DNA from: Harmothoe impar | Lineage: Eukaryota > Annelida > Polychaeta > Phyllodocida > Polynoidae | Direction of reading: 5' to 3' | Assembly: GCA_947462335.1 (NCBI GenBank) | Contig: OX381705.1 | Location: 32,945,570 to 33,009,569 of the forward strand | DNA: 64,000 bases | Notes under the pieces: generated by a model | What the model was told of the DNA's origin: nothing | The model's database searches: none | Seen by the model: only the letters and a program-made list of their open reading frames with translations | Shown: in pieces, positions 48,465-60,600 of the stretch | Position numbering within the stretch: position 1 is the stretch's first letter | Layout: each line of letters begins with the position of its first letter | Program-made: the position numbers and the translations under genes

Positions 48465-48588
48465 AATAATGTATGAATATCACCGAACGCAGGGTGTGTA
48501 TACTTGAATAACGAACCGAGGTGCGTAGCACCGAGGTTTGTTATTCATGAATACACACCCTAAGTTCGGTGATATTCATATATTATTA
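48465..48588. repeat. 124-bp near-perfect palindrome
   Basis: Arms read AATAATGTATGAATATCACC inward to GGTGC-GTA-GCACC at the centre, and back out. Arm mismatches are few (for example CGCAGGG versus the CCCTAAG complement). Could extrude a hairpin of over 50 bp. Confidence 0.8.
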
Positions 48589-48864
48589 GGTTTATTATAC
48601 GATATTCCCATTCAAATGTCTTTAATTACCTTATATGAGTCCTAATTTGGCCATTTTGAAGGATTATTGACTGAATATCACTCGTACGCCAGTAGCGCCA
48701 TGTTGTTTTGATATCCCACCAACCCTGCTCGCTGATTGGTGGAGCCTGGTGACGTCATGCGCTCAATCTCCAACACTGAGTCCAACATAGAATTTGTGAG
48801 GGGGCCAGCTTGGGGCTATGTTATATACTAACCAGCGTTTCCCTCCGCATTCACCACAGCCGGA

Positions 48865-48926
48865 TAGGCATGGCAGCTAGCGTCGCCGCCTCACACACCA
48901 AGGGTACCCGGATCGATCCTGGGTGG
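48865..48926 (+). repeat. tRNA-like sequence 1 (SINE-type head or tRNA relic)
   Basis: A-box-like TGGCAGCTAGCGTCGCC is followed by a good T arm, CCCGG-ATCGATC-CTGGG, containing the B-box-like GGATCGATCC. No clean anticodon stem, so not a working tRNA gene. Confidence 0.45.
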
Positions 48927-49176
48927 AAACGAACCTTTTTCAAAATGCCTATTTCTATGTGAAAAAAAGTCCCTAGAATTATTTTAATGAAAGGCTAAGT
49001 AAAGTCCAACTTCTACCTTTATAGTAAAAAAGAAATTAGAAAAAAATTTGGATTTTCAAAGAAACTAGACCAAAAAATGCCTTTTCTTCTGTAACTCGGT
49101 AAATAATGGTCCTACAGGGCTGGAAATCCGCCTGTAGACTCCTTGTTTCGCCACCTACCTCTACCAGCGCCTTCAC

Positions 49177-49240
49177 GGCGTGGTGGTTAGCACATCGGAC
49201 TTCAAGTCTTGATGTAGCGTGTTCGAGTCTCCATGAAACC
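49177..49240 (+). repeat. tRNA-like sequence 2 (SINE-type head)
   Basis: A-box-like TGGTTAGCACATCGG (49184) and B-box-like GTGTTCGAGTC (49219-49229), spacing as in tRNA-derived SINEs. Followed directly by the palindrome cluster at 49265. Confidence 0.5.
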
Positions 49241-49264
49241 TCGGATTTTATGGCTGAGGATCTT

Positions 49265-49359
49265 CAGAATCGTTCTGATATCCGCTCCCATTCAGAATCG
49301 TTCTGATATTCAGGATATCAGAACGATTCTGAAATCCCCATTCAGAATCGTTCTGATAT
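49265..49359. repeat. 17-bp palindrome cluster
   Basis: CAGAATCGTTCTGATAT occurs at 49265, 49293 and 49343, and its exact reverse complement at 49315-49331. Copy 49293 and the inverted copy form a 17-bp stem with a 5-base loop. Confidence 0.85.
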
Positions 49360-49859
49360 TCGAAAATGCACGCCTCTAAGTCTCCTGTATGCACCAATAT
49401 CAGCACGCGAATATCACGTAAAAAGCACGCCGTACGCCCATATCGTATAATAAGGACCAGTATCACGGTAATGGGTGTTTCTGGGAGTGCCCCATGGTAA
49501 TATCAGATTATAATTATCAAGACACAATCGCGTGCTAGCTGAAACTGGAGGCATTCCTGCTCAATGATAAAACCAATTTCCTGTGAAGGAGAGAAGCACT
49601 TCCGGTTTTCCATTCTAGCTTCGGCACCACCTCTTATTTTATACCAGATATCATTACACTAGAGGCAATTGTTTCCTGCAGAAGTGGCACCATGGTTAGG
49701 AGGCATCAGGCACCGTTAATCCAAATTAGTTCTTTTTTCTTCTGTAGATGTTCCATCCTTGTTTTCGGTAACAAAGTCCAAAACTGTAAACCTCACTTTT
49801 ACTTAATGTTACCGGAGGCAAGACATTCACCAGGGACCTGGTATATGCTCTATTCTGAA

Positions 49860-49862
<3 letters not shown>

Positions 49863-49932
<70 letters not shown>
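49863..49932. repeat. (TA)n microsatellite
   Basis: About 70 bp of uninterrupted TA dinucleotides. Confidence 0.95.
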
Positions 49933-49935
<3 letters not shown>

Positions 49936-52900
49936 TAGATGCCCCCCTCCCCCTTCCCAACAGGATGTTAGTTTCTCCAGTCTCCACTGCAGTGCTGTGG
50001 TGAGGGCAGTGGCTGAAGTTAGGAACTGGGTCTGGACACGAGAGGAGCAGAACAAATTCAATACCAAGAGGACATTGAGTGGACCAAGATTTGAAGAAGG
50101 GATAGACATTGATGTGGGGATGAGGAGGGGGGTTGTCCAGACTTCAGGGTACTCAAAAGCCATATCTCACAATCAGCTAATCCTGGTCGGCAGTCTAGTA
50201 CATGGAGCTCAGCTGGATAGGGGCCTGCGCAGAACTTGCCTAGCCTCAATAGGGGTCAGGGAACAAGGGGCCCTCAGCAGCCGGCGTATGTGGAGGCCAC
50301 ACCCTGGAGCAGTCCGTCCCGCCGCCTTATTCAGGGGGATTGTAGGGTGCAGGGGACCTCAGCAGGGTGTGTGGGCTACTGGGGCACATTGAGGGGGGTT
50401 CAATTGACCGCACCGGCTTTAGAGCGAGAGCACCGATCACTATTGGAAAGTGTGTGCTTTTTCACGAAAATGGGATGGATGAATGGGGAATAAGGGTAGG
50501 ATAGGAATATGGTAGTGCGAGGAAGCATTGGGTGGTAGCTGCTCTGGATATACCAGCTGGTATTAATAATCGGGCCAGACCGCTCTTTTGGTCTAGTAGA
50601 CCATTACATGTACATGTAACCTGAATGGCTATATGCTGTGATTACAAAGCCCATCCCTATACCCATCCCATCCATCCCTCAGGCACCATAGACCCCAGGG
50701 AGGCCTTTCAGGAAATCCCCAGAGAGCGTGTGCTTTTACCTCGGTGGATAAGAAGCTAAATTGCCAGCGTGGAGAAGAAGCTAAATCGTTTATAAGGACT
50801 GGCCGCCAACGTCCAAATTGACCTAAACAACTAATGAAAGTGGACAAAACGTGGTCCGGGAAGGATGTTTTTAACTTAATGGAAACCATTAGAGTGTAGC
50901 CTGGCTGCTCTATTACTGGTTGTATGGAGGCAGGAGGGTGAGGATACAGTGGATTTGGCCTGGCGTCGGCAGATAGTGGGTGGTAGTACAGTTATTGACC
51001 AGCATCGGGCAGCAGGCTCTGGCAGGGGACGGGCTGGCGTGAGAGACACTGTCGAGGTGGCGCCGCCGCCGATGGTAGCGGTGGTGGTGGTGGAGAGGAT
51101 GGTGGTGGTGGTGGTGGTGTAGGCCCTCCCTGGTGGTGGTGGTTGCTGATGGTGGTGGTAAGGGTGGTGGCAGTAGCACCACCACCACCCAGAGCTCTAC
51201 AGACAACCCTTTACACACTTCCCCAACACCAGTGTCACCGTGACGGCACTGTGGCATCTTACACTGTACCCCTCCCACTCAGCCATACACTCATCCACTA
51301 GCCAGCCCTCACTTCCTGGAGGGAAGATGAAGGAGGGGAACATCACCCAAAGCCCTATCCCTGCTTCCTCCTCTCCGTCCCTACATAGGGCGGTGGTCAG
51401 GCGACATAAGAGCTGGTCACGGGTTGTGCATAGATCAGTCACCAGCTGGATGGACTCACTGTAGGTGCCACAGCCTTGGATGGAGCAGGGCAGAGGACAC
51501 TAAGAGGCCTGGCGAGCCCTCTCCGCCACAACTCGTTGAGAAGTAGGACGGTGGCGGCCCGCGCCCAATGCCCCTTGTCCTGTACTACTTTGGTGCCAGG
51601 ACGCCCGGCAGGCAGCTGGACAGGCCTGCTGTTTGTAGACGGGGTGTGGCGGCTTATGGACCGTCCTCCTCCCCCGCCATCGTTAATACACCACGTCCCA
51701 CTATCCTGCTACTAGGTAAGTAGCTGCTATACCTTTCTCTGCTTGTTCTATTTATTCAGTCATTTTCTTCTTACTATGTAGAATGTGGACTACTATGTGG
51801 ATTTTATATCCCTGATCCGTTTTAGTAGTATGTCCTATGTGTTTTTATCTTGATAATTTTACAAGAACTGCTCATCCTTACACCCATAGATCAAGCCATT
51901 AATCGACCAATCGATCGATCGATCCATCTCCCCATCCATCAGTCCTTCCATCCCCCTTTACATCCATCCATCCATCTCTCCATATCTCTATCTCTGGATG
52001 CCTTCATCCACCCACCATCGCGAACTCATTTTAATACCGCAAAGTTAGTCTCTGGGGAACGGCCACGGACGACGCCCGCAATTTCCAATGCCCACATTCC
52101 CGTCCCACACTCCACGAACTGCACCCCGGGACCTGCACCCACCCCCAGTCCTCTTGTACGCCCGCCCACCCAGGCTGCAAAGCTTGTAGACACTTCTACA
52201 TTTTTATCAGCGGCTTTGTTGATATTGATTCGGCAACACTTAGGCTAAGTTTGTTCTGTGGCTAGATATGACGGTCGGGGCGTGTGACTGTGATGCCTGC
52301 ACGTGACGGTTGGGGCCCCCAGCCCCCCACCCCCAGGGCCCACCCCTCACCCCCGCTCCCTGCCGACTGGCTTCAACAAGCCCCGAGCCCACTGCGGGCT
52401 GTGAAATGAAATCAATCGTCGGACCAGACACACTAGAAAGGCCAAAGCCAATAGGAATGAAATAAATTGATCTACCCTTGATATTTGACTGGGGAATGGT
52501 CGTCCACTTTGTTGCATTCATTATCTGTGGCGACGCCAGTAGCCTCCCCCACCATCTCTCAGGTCTCGTGAGGCGCCACTCCCACAGCGAGACCTCCCCT
52601 GTACATGATTCACAAGTGGTGTAAGAGGTTATGTAGTTGTACTCACACCTAAAGTATAAATTGGTGGAAGCCCAAATTACATTATGTTGACATGCATTAT
52701 GCTGTGTGTTTCCTGTCAGCCCGGGTGGTTATTAAAGCAACCCCATAGAACAGGGAGGCTGGCTATAGCTGGTTGGTGGGATGGGGTCTCTGGTTTTTGT
52801 CTACGTCCTTTGGCATGGAGGTGGCTGTTATTATGGATTGGAAACAATGTCGTGTATTTATAGCTGATCAATACCCAGGTCGGGCAGCACGTGTTTTTTG

Positions 52901-53090
52901 GCATACCTGCACGGCAGTGCTAATCTCGCCGAGATTACCTAATCCATAAACACCAAAACCTGTGCACTACTTAGTGGCCTTTAATTCAATACGCTGTCGT
53001 TAATCATTTATATTTGTATGGCATGTTCTTTGGATGTCTCTTAGATTTGTGACTCGCGCCGGGTAATTATTCAACAGGGATGTTAAAGGT
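49933..53090. other. Non-coding region with GC-rich and CA/GGT-rich parts
   Basis: Includes a GGT-rich stretch (51050-51190), CATC/GATC simple sequence (51905-51990) and a candidate untranslated exon ending at 51715. A high-complexity part at 52620-53090 contains TAATTA-type and TAATCA-type sites. Open frames up to 132 codons are compositional. Confidence 0.4.
51380..51715 (+). other. Candidate untranslated exon with strong splice donor
   Basis: A GC-rich, repeat-free stretch ends CTACTAG|GTAAGTAG, a consensus donor. There is no long frame through it that I recognise. It could be a 5' UTR exon of a gene to the right of the window, or chance. Confidence 0.2.
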
Positions 53091-53582
53091 TGGTATACCC
53101 CCGGGGGGGGCACTGACTCTTTGAGGGTGAGTGGCAACTGCCGCGGTACCGCCCCTCCTCCTCAAATTGGGGGAGCTGAGGGGATATCTGACCGCCCCTC
53201 CCTTTCCATACTTAGGAAAATTGTGTGAGTGACCACCCCCCCATAACAGGCTAAATGAAATCTAAGCCCCCTGCTTTTATCCCCTCTGAGCATTAGATGC
53301 CAGACATAACAATGGCAAACTTACCAATTAGCACTTTATAACATGTTTGTACTGCAATATTGCTGTATGTACACAGATACTTCCATCAATTAAGGATTAA
53401 TCCCCTACTTTTGATGATTTAAGGCGGGGGGGGGGGGGGTCACCACCCCTCATTTTCACTGTAAGAGGGGCTGACCGCCCCTACATTTCATCCTCTTTAT
53501 CAATCCACCGCCACCGCTTCTGAGAGAGGTGCGGCAGTGGTTATCCAAAACCTACCTCAGTGCCCCCCCCGGGGGTATACCA
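53091..53582 (+). mobile_element. 492-bp MITE with 26-bp perfect terminal inverted repeats
   Basis: Ends 53091-53116 (TGGTATACCCCCGGGG then CACTGA) and 53557-53582 are exact reverse complements. The interior is G/C-run rich with ACCGCCCCT motifs and no coding frame. A degraded inverted relative is at 41316-41690. No clear target duplication. Confidence 0.8.
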
Positions 53583-54569
53583 CACCTAATAGAATATAGA
53601 AAACTTGCAAAGCAAACGGCCGAGGTTAAACTGATAAGGATGTATGTACAATTTAATTCATAATATGCTTAGACATCATAACATGTATGTATAGATCCCA
53701 TGTTATATACAGGTACTTATTAAGGATATAATCCACATGTACATACAGCGGGGAGCATGAGTTTATCAATTTGGTATTGTGAAGTATACATATCTACTGG
53801 GGTGTGGCAAACAGTTTTAAAGTAGGGGGTTCCTGATTAACATTTAATATACAGTTTCTGCCAGAAATGTGTGCACGTACTTATTATCAAGGATACACCT
53901 GATTATCAACCTGAGGCTGAGATCAGCTTCTGTAGTATACAAACAATATTTCTTGGAAAACATATAATGTCATATACTAACTAGTACACACCATTAGAAG
54001 CCGTATATACTAAATACACAAAACATCACACTTGTAAACACATCATATAGGATTTGTTATCCTATAGACATTAAACAGCACAGTTGTTAATACATGACAA
54101 ACTGTTACCATGCAGAAACTAAACAGTCCACTTGTATCAGCTGCTTGTATACACGCTAAAAGCCGTAGTAGCTGACAAGTCACCTGCGCTGACTAAAGTC
54201 CCAGTTTGGGGCATGGAGCCAATGTCTGACATACAGAGGGAGAAGGTGGACCTGAGGGTCTGTCATTCTGCCCAATCAGCGTCAACATCTGACATGAGAT
54301 GTGTCTTGATCTCAGGTCTCACTACCCAGTGTTGTCTTTAATCCCGCATGTCAGCATAGGCCGAGGCGGACGTACGAGTGCCGGTGATAGATCAGCGTGG
54401 TGAGACCTAACTCAGTCACCCAGCCGACGTCCTACGTCAAGCCAAAGGGAAACACGTCACACTGAGTGACTGGGTAATACGACTTGAGACGGCGCCTGGT
54501 AATGATCCTATTATTTACCTGAGCTGGGGGAGTGCAGCAGGTTTCAACATGAACCTCGTATAAAGACGT
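53583..54569. other. Non-coding stretch
   Basis: AT-rich to 54130, then moderately GC-rich. No exon, RNA gene or repeat recognised. Confidence 0.45.
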
Positions 54570-55290
54570 TTATGTGTAGAGGCTGCCTCCCATGTCACTC
54601 AGCTTTACTGGTGCACATCACCTATACAGCAGTAGTACCAGGCAGCTGTAGGGGCTACCTCCCACGTCACTCAGCTTTACTGGTGTACATCACCTATACA
54701 GCAGTAGTACCAGGCAGCTGTAGGGCCTGCCTCCCACGTCATTCAGCTTTACCAGTATAATGTCACCCATGTCACCAACACACCAATAGCATCAGGCAGC
54801 TGTAGGGGCTGCCTCCCATGTCACTCAGCTTTACTATAGTGTACATTACCTATACAGCAGTAGTACCAGGCAGCTGTAGGGGCTGCCTCCCACGTCACTC
54901 AGCTTTACCAGTGTACATCACCTATACAGCAGTAGTACCAGGCAGCTGTAGGGGCTGCCTCCCACGTCACTCAGCTTTACTAGTGTACATCACCTATACA
55001 GCAGTAGTACCAGGCAGCTGTAGGGCCTGCCTCCCACGTCACTCAGCTTTACCAGTGTACATCACCTATACAGCAGTAGTACCAGGCAGCTGTAGGGGCT
55101 GCCTCCCACGTCACTCAGCTTTACTATAGTGTACATTACCTATACAGCAGTAGTACCAGGCAGCTGTAGGGGCTGCCTCCCACGTCACTCAGCTTTACTG
55201 GTGTACATCACCTATACAGCAGTAGTACCAGGCAGCTGTAGGGGCTGCCTCCCACGTCACTCAGCTTTACCAGTGTACATCACCAACACA
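54570..55290. repeat. 72-bp minisatellite
   Basis: About ten units of 72 bp (TGTAGGG at 54647 and 54719, and so on), each with GCCTCCCACGTCACTCAGC and CCTATACAGCAGTAGTACC. The unit is divisible by 3, so + frames stay open with a 24-residue repeat (YITYTAVVPGSCRGCLPRHS). One diverged unit lies at 54749-54800. A variant (TTACTATAGTGTACATTACC) recurs 290 bp apart, hinting at four-unit higher-order copying. Not called as a gene. Confidence 0.9.
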
Positions 55291-58200
55291 CCTGCCTCTC
55301 ACATTACTTACCTAGTAGGCAGCTTTAGCTGTATGCCTCTCAAGCAATGACTGCTTTATGCCCCATACTCAGATGCTGTGGAAGTAATCAGATCTATTGG
55401 CTCGCAATCTCATATATTGGCAGTGGTGATTGTGTCCGTTTGTCTTATCACCAGGAAACAACATGCTTACCCGGTATCCTATATGTAGGGTTATATATGT
55501 ACGATGCTCATACGCATAAGGAGCCTTAACCCGAGGAGACTTTTGGTGCACTACTCACACCCGCTGCCCCCTGCCACAGTTCGGCCCCTGTCACCGGCGT
55601 TCTGACGGGGCTGACCTTAGCCCTATAATGAAGACGTATAGCCTGCATACCAGATTAGTCTACACACATCCCACATATCCTTGTCCCTCCCTGTGTCGTG
55701 GGTAGGTTTACTGATGTGCATGCATAGCGAATATTTCAGTCACAAGTGTGCAAATCCAACACGTCCTACTTGCCAGATATTTGTTTGCAAACACGTGTAG
55801 ATTAATTCGTTTAGTTAAACAATTCTGCAGGTGATATATGATAGAATTGCATAGCAATAGAGATACCTCAACTGAAATGAGTATGGCTCTGCTGAGGCAT
55901 TGTGATTCTGCCCCCCCCCCTCCCTAAAGCCCTACACCGACAGTAGCCAGACACCGGCCATGTCGACATGTTGGCCGTGGGAACCACCTGTTTGAAGGCT
56001 ATGGTACCCTGGTGCCACCAGACACTGCCCACACCACTGACCAGGGATGTCTGTACCTCTTGTAGCTGACCGCCAGAGGGCACTGTCAGCGTCCCCATGC
56101 AACCCACAGCCTCGGTCAGGCCTTGACCTTTGACCTATGGACTGCTTCCAGAAGCTAAAGTGAGGCACAGTTCTCCAAGCAGATCTCAGACCGAGTTACT
56201 CAAGGCAGCTATTTCTAACGGGCCTGATGTAGCCTACGACATAAAGTCTGCATCGTTCTTTGGAGTAGGATGGTAGAATACATATTCCACCTGCATCACT
56301 GAGGAATTACATCATAGTTCTATACATCTCCGTAATACGGAAGCCGAGAAGGGTCGCAACAATTCTTTTTTAAACCTCAGATTTTTTTCTTTCTTTTTTA
56401 TATCCAGATTTTTAGTAATTTTAAGATGATCTTTTCTTTTGCGGTCATCTTTTTTTTTCAGCTGTCAAGTTCTAATAAGGAGTCACTGTTTACACGGATT
56501 CTTACTGTCAATTTATGCAAACCAACTTGTATCCTTTAGCATTTCCATAACATATACATGAAAAGGTTAAGAAAAAACATGATGTATATGACACACTCTA
56601 GTGAAAGGTTATGCTGGTGTCTCAGGCAATTATGGTGACTGTCCAACTTGGGCTGACACTAGAAGGTCATGCAACCTGACGGACAGATCCTTCTGTCAAG
56701 TGTGTCACTATGACTCAAAGTTTCAGTGAAGAAAATGCTCCCACTATAATATAGCATAACACATTGATAGAAACTACTGTAACATTTTCATTTCCTGAAA
56801 ATCCCACCAGACCCAATAGATACATCCTTCCTACTAGCTTTCAAAGTAATTAGGTCAGTGCTCCTGCAGTCTTTACTTTCGACCATGAGCTTATATGACT
56901 CGTTTCTCTGTGGGATTTGCCCTTCTGAGACCTCAACAGAGTCCGGACTGCTGAGTAGTCAGTCCATTTGAAGTGTTGAAGCCAACCAACCTGATGAAGG
57001 AAGGGTAGCCTATCCTCAGTGGTAAAGACGTTGTGATACATAATGTGTTACCGTTATGGCACTAGTATACCACCTATTACACAATGCTATCATATCACCT
57101 CAATGGTTATGTTTTTAGACAAATTAACAAAATGATATGAAACCTGACCCAAATCATACTTTTGGCAACCCCATACCTGTCACTTTTATACAATGCTGAT
57201 TCTCAGCTGAAGTTAATCTAGGCCTGCATTGCCCATTAATCTTTTTAGTTTCACAACCCTGTGAGATGGTAATCTAACAGGTTATCAATTTGAAGAGTTC
57301 AAACTTGTTTATTCTATGCTGTTCACTTAGAAGACAGTGGAGTCTTGCTATAAGACGTCCTTATGGCCTTCACTTTTCAGTGTGGATAACCTGTAGACAG
57401 ATCCCTCCATACTAACACTGTTTGATATCGTGGATTCTAAACACTGACAATCGCTCAGTGAATTCTGGGTAGCTAATAGCTAGCGGTTAATGATATGCAT
57501 ATATCCGTGGGCCAACTTTCTGCCCTAAAGGCCATGACAATCAGTTTTCAGTTCAACTTATTCCCAAAACAAGACACACATCTACACTCCGGCTCACACC
57601 CACCATTTTTTCCAGGTGGTATCACTCCTGAGTACTATTCCAAAGCTGAATGCTATTAGTAGTTCAGGTAGCATTGCTTGTTGTCCAATATCCATTCCTA
57701 CTCTCCTATCCAATTGACTATTAGAATTCGAGGCACTACCTTCAAGACCCTACCGATGATGCAAAGCGTGCATTATCAGTGATAACATACAACTGTAATG
57801 ATCAACATTGTGAGTGCCCTCAGGTGACCTGGTCAGTTGTTTGAGGCTCTATAACTATGAATGTTGAACATGTAGCCACACAACTGTACCGGGAATGGTC
57901 ACCATGCATGCATGAAATGGGGTCCGTGCTTTGCATAGTTGATATTTAGGGAAGGGTCATTTGGGTGTGTCAGCACAGATTTAAAGCATATACTAGTAAC
58001 ATAAATTGTCAAGCATTGGATATTATATAGTTAAAAGGATGAGTGAGTCTAGTCAGATTAAATAATTATACACACGCATGAAATGTTCCCGCTATTAAGG
58101 CACAATGTTGTCTTTTTCTCTTTGAGATACACAACATAGTTTGGATGTGCTTAATAATATCATGCATATATCCTGGAGTAATCACTGTTTCTAAGCAAAC

Positions 58201-60400
58201 TTGTCAGAAAACACATTGATTAAATGGCGGGGCTGGGGAGGTCTTAATCCGGCTACTCTGTAATTAATGCAATGTGCATCTATACAATTCTGCAGCGCTT
58301 TTTGTCAGCTTGATAATGGTTAAGTTGATATATGGCCTCCACTTCCATCAAGCGGATGATGAATTATCATTGAGAGGAGTATCACTTTGTGGAGGATGGA
58401 GACCCTTTGTATATGTGGCAACCAGGAGATAACGGTGTATGGAAGTTGAGGGTCTGACTGAGAGGGGTTGAGGCTACTGCATGTATACATGGGGAATCGC
58501 AATGGAATTGAACAGTGCATTAGAGGAAATGCGGTTATGTGAAGCAGTGCAAAACTAATCAATTTTACTTTGAAGATTCGTGTGTTCTTAAACAGCTATC
58601 TGGAAGCCTGATTGATGAAGGCCTAGACGTTTCTGGGAGTTTTCTCTAGAATTGAGTTAAACTAAAAATAAGTGCATTACTTAGAGGATCAAAACTCTAG
58701 TCTCAATGAAGAGTTCCTTTGCAAAACGCCATTGATCGATCCTAGACTTTTGCATCTAACGATCTTTGGAAAAAATAAACTGAGGGTGATTATAAAGTTT
58801 TGATGACAGGGTGTATACTGAGGGGGCCCTATAATGACATGAGAAATAGATGAGTTTGGGGAAATGTATTGAAAATGACGTTTTTCAAATTCAAATAGGA
58901 CAGCTTACAATACACATGATAAATGTCTAGCATTCACTAAACCTGGTGACATGGACAGGTCCATGCTGGTGAATTCATCAAGATGTATACAAGGAATAGT
59001 TTAGAGGGGAAGGAGAGGATGGGAGGATGGCAGGGGATGAGGCACCACTGAAGGGCGCAGCACGCTCCACTAGTGTCCCACAGAAACCTATAGTCGCTCG
59101 TGGCACAGTTTGCACATTCGATTTGCCAAATCCAATAAGGGTATGAAGGAAGATTGGTTTGCGGGCGTTAGTCCGCTCTCCTTGCCAATGTGAGGCAATA
59201 GTAGCGATGCTATAGAATGGGTTCAAACCTTTTCAGACAAATAACTATTGGCTGACAATCATTCCATAACATTATTCCTTACGTTTCTAAGTATATTTCC
59301 TCGGCTAAATATGGGAATAATTTGAAAATGGCATGGAGTACTCACTTTATCCAAGGTGTTGATGTTGATTTAGAATTCATGCCTTTCTAGGTATTCTTTG
59401 TCTTGTTGATGAGGAACTAAATGGTGCTTGTCGATCTAGATATAACCTACATGCATTATACTTGGGGAACCATTCATATCTATACTCATTGTTCATATAA
59501 ACGCTAACACATCCATCAAACAAAGAAAGGAAGTCTGAGTATATCTTAAAAAGAAATATCTTATATCATTATAATTTATAGAATCTACATGCATGTAAAG
59601 CCAGCATACACAGCTATTACAATGTGTAACTATAACTATGCATCATTATCTGAAAATCACTTTATAACATTAGTGAGCAGCTAGTGAATGTAATGGCACT
59701 GAGATGGCTTACAGCTTGATTCTGGCTCACATATTATTACAGTTCTGTTCATAAGTAACATTTCAACTGTATTACCATGATCAGCTCATAATACACTATC
59801 GGATTAGTCTTTTCACATTGAATTATGAATGCCTCATGCTGGCAGGCAGGTCTGCCTTAAGAGAGGTTATTTCTCCTTTCTAGGGTTGACAATAATAACA
59901 CATTTAACAGCCACCTCTGAGTTTGTCCGTCTGATGAATGTAAATGCGGTCAGACGTGGCTGTATATATGGAGTAGACATTGTATGGGTGACCCGATTCA
60001 CTCACCACCATACCCTGCCTCCTCGTCCCCATAGCCCGAGGGTCACACAGATACATATACAATGATGGGCCGCCAATGTATGCCGCGACCCAGTCAACAT
60101 GGACGAGGCTATGGGAGCGCTATTGTCGTAGAGTATCATACATAGGTCACGTGTAAAACGGACAATGTATACGCGCCCATCCCACTCCCCTCCCACACAT
60201 ATATATGATAGCTGGGCCATTTTGGCGACCGTATTATATTGTATGTACCCATCTCATGCAAGAGTTCTATCTGGGTCGGGCCAGCACTAGCCATCAAAAA
60301 ATATATACGAGAGTGCGTGTGGGTTGGAGGGGGCGGGGTGCTTTGGGGGACAAGGTGTTATTATGTGGCCTGAAGGACGAGTGTTGAATAAAGGGTTGCG
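55291..60400. other. Non-coding stretch
   Basis: Mostly AT-rich unique sequence with a C11 run near 55910. I found no exon, RNA gene or inverted-repeat element. Longer frames are under 85 codons and lack motifs. Confidence 0.45.
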
Positions 60401-60414
60401 GGTTAGACATCAAC

Positions 60415-60600
60415 TTTGAGATGTGACTAATTAAAACTCTGAGCTGCTGGTGATGTGGAGCCCGGCATCCCAGGAGGCAGCAGCAGACCCACATGTTGTT
60501 AGTTGTGATTATAGAGCAGCATAATTATTTATATTTGCATGAGGGATAATGACATGAGCTGCTCAAAATGGTGGGTGAGGGGCTCGGTTGTACCCAGGAC
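60415..60600. promoter_or_regulatory. Homeodomain/POU-site-rich block
   Basis: Within 130 bp: CTAATTAAAA, ATAATTATTTA, the octamer ATTTGCAT (60533-60540) and GATAATGACA. Dense in developmental factor sites and without repeats. Enhancer function is inference. Confidence 0.25.

Noticed and set aside
49177..49240. Functional tRNA gene
   Set aside because: A and B boxes are present but no acceptor stem or clean anticodon arm; better explained as a SINE head.
49692..50003. 103-codon frame
   Set aside because: A large part is Tyr-Ile repeat from the (TA)n tract.
51913..51990. Coding repeat in the 132-codon frame from 51850
   Set aside because: Generated by GATC/CATC simple sequence; no homology recognised.
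54572..55350. Series of + frames with a 24-residue repeat
   Set aside because: They follow the 72-bp minisatellite and stop or shift at unit variants; no gene context.
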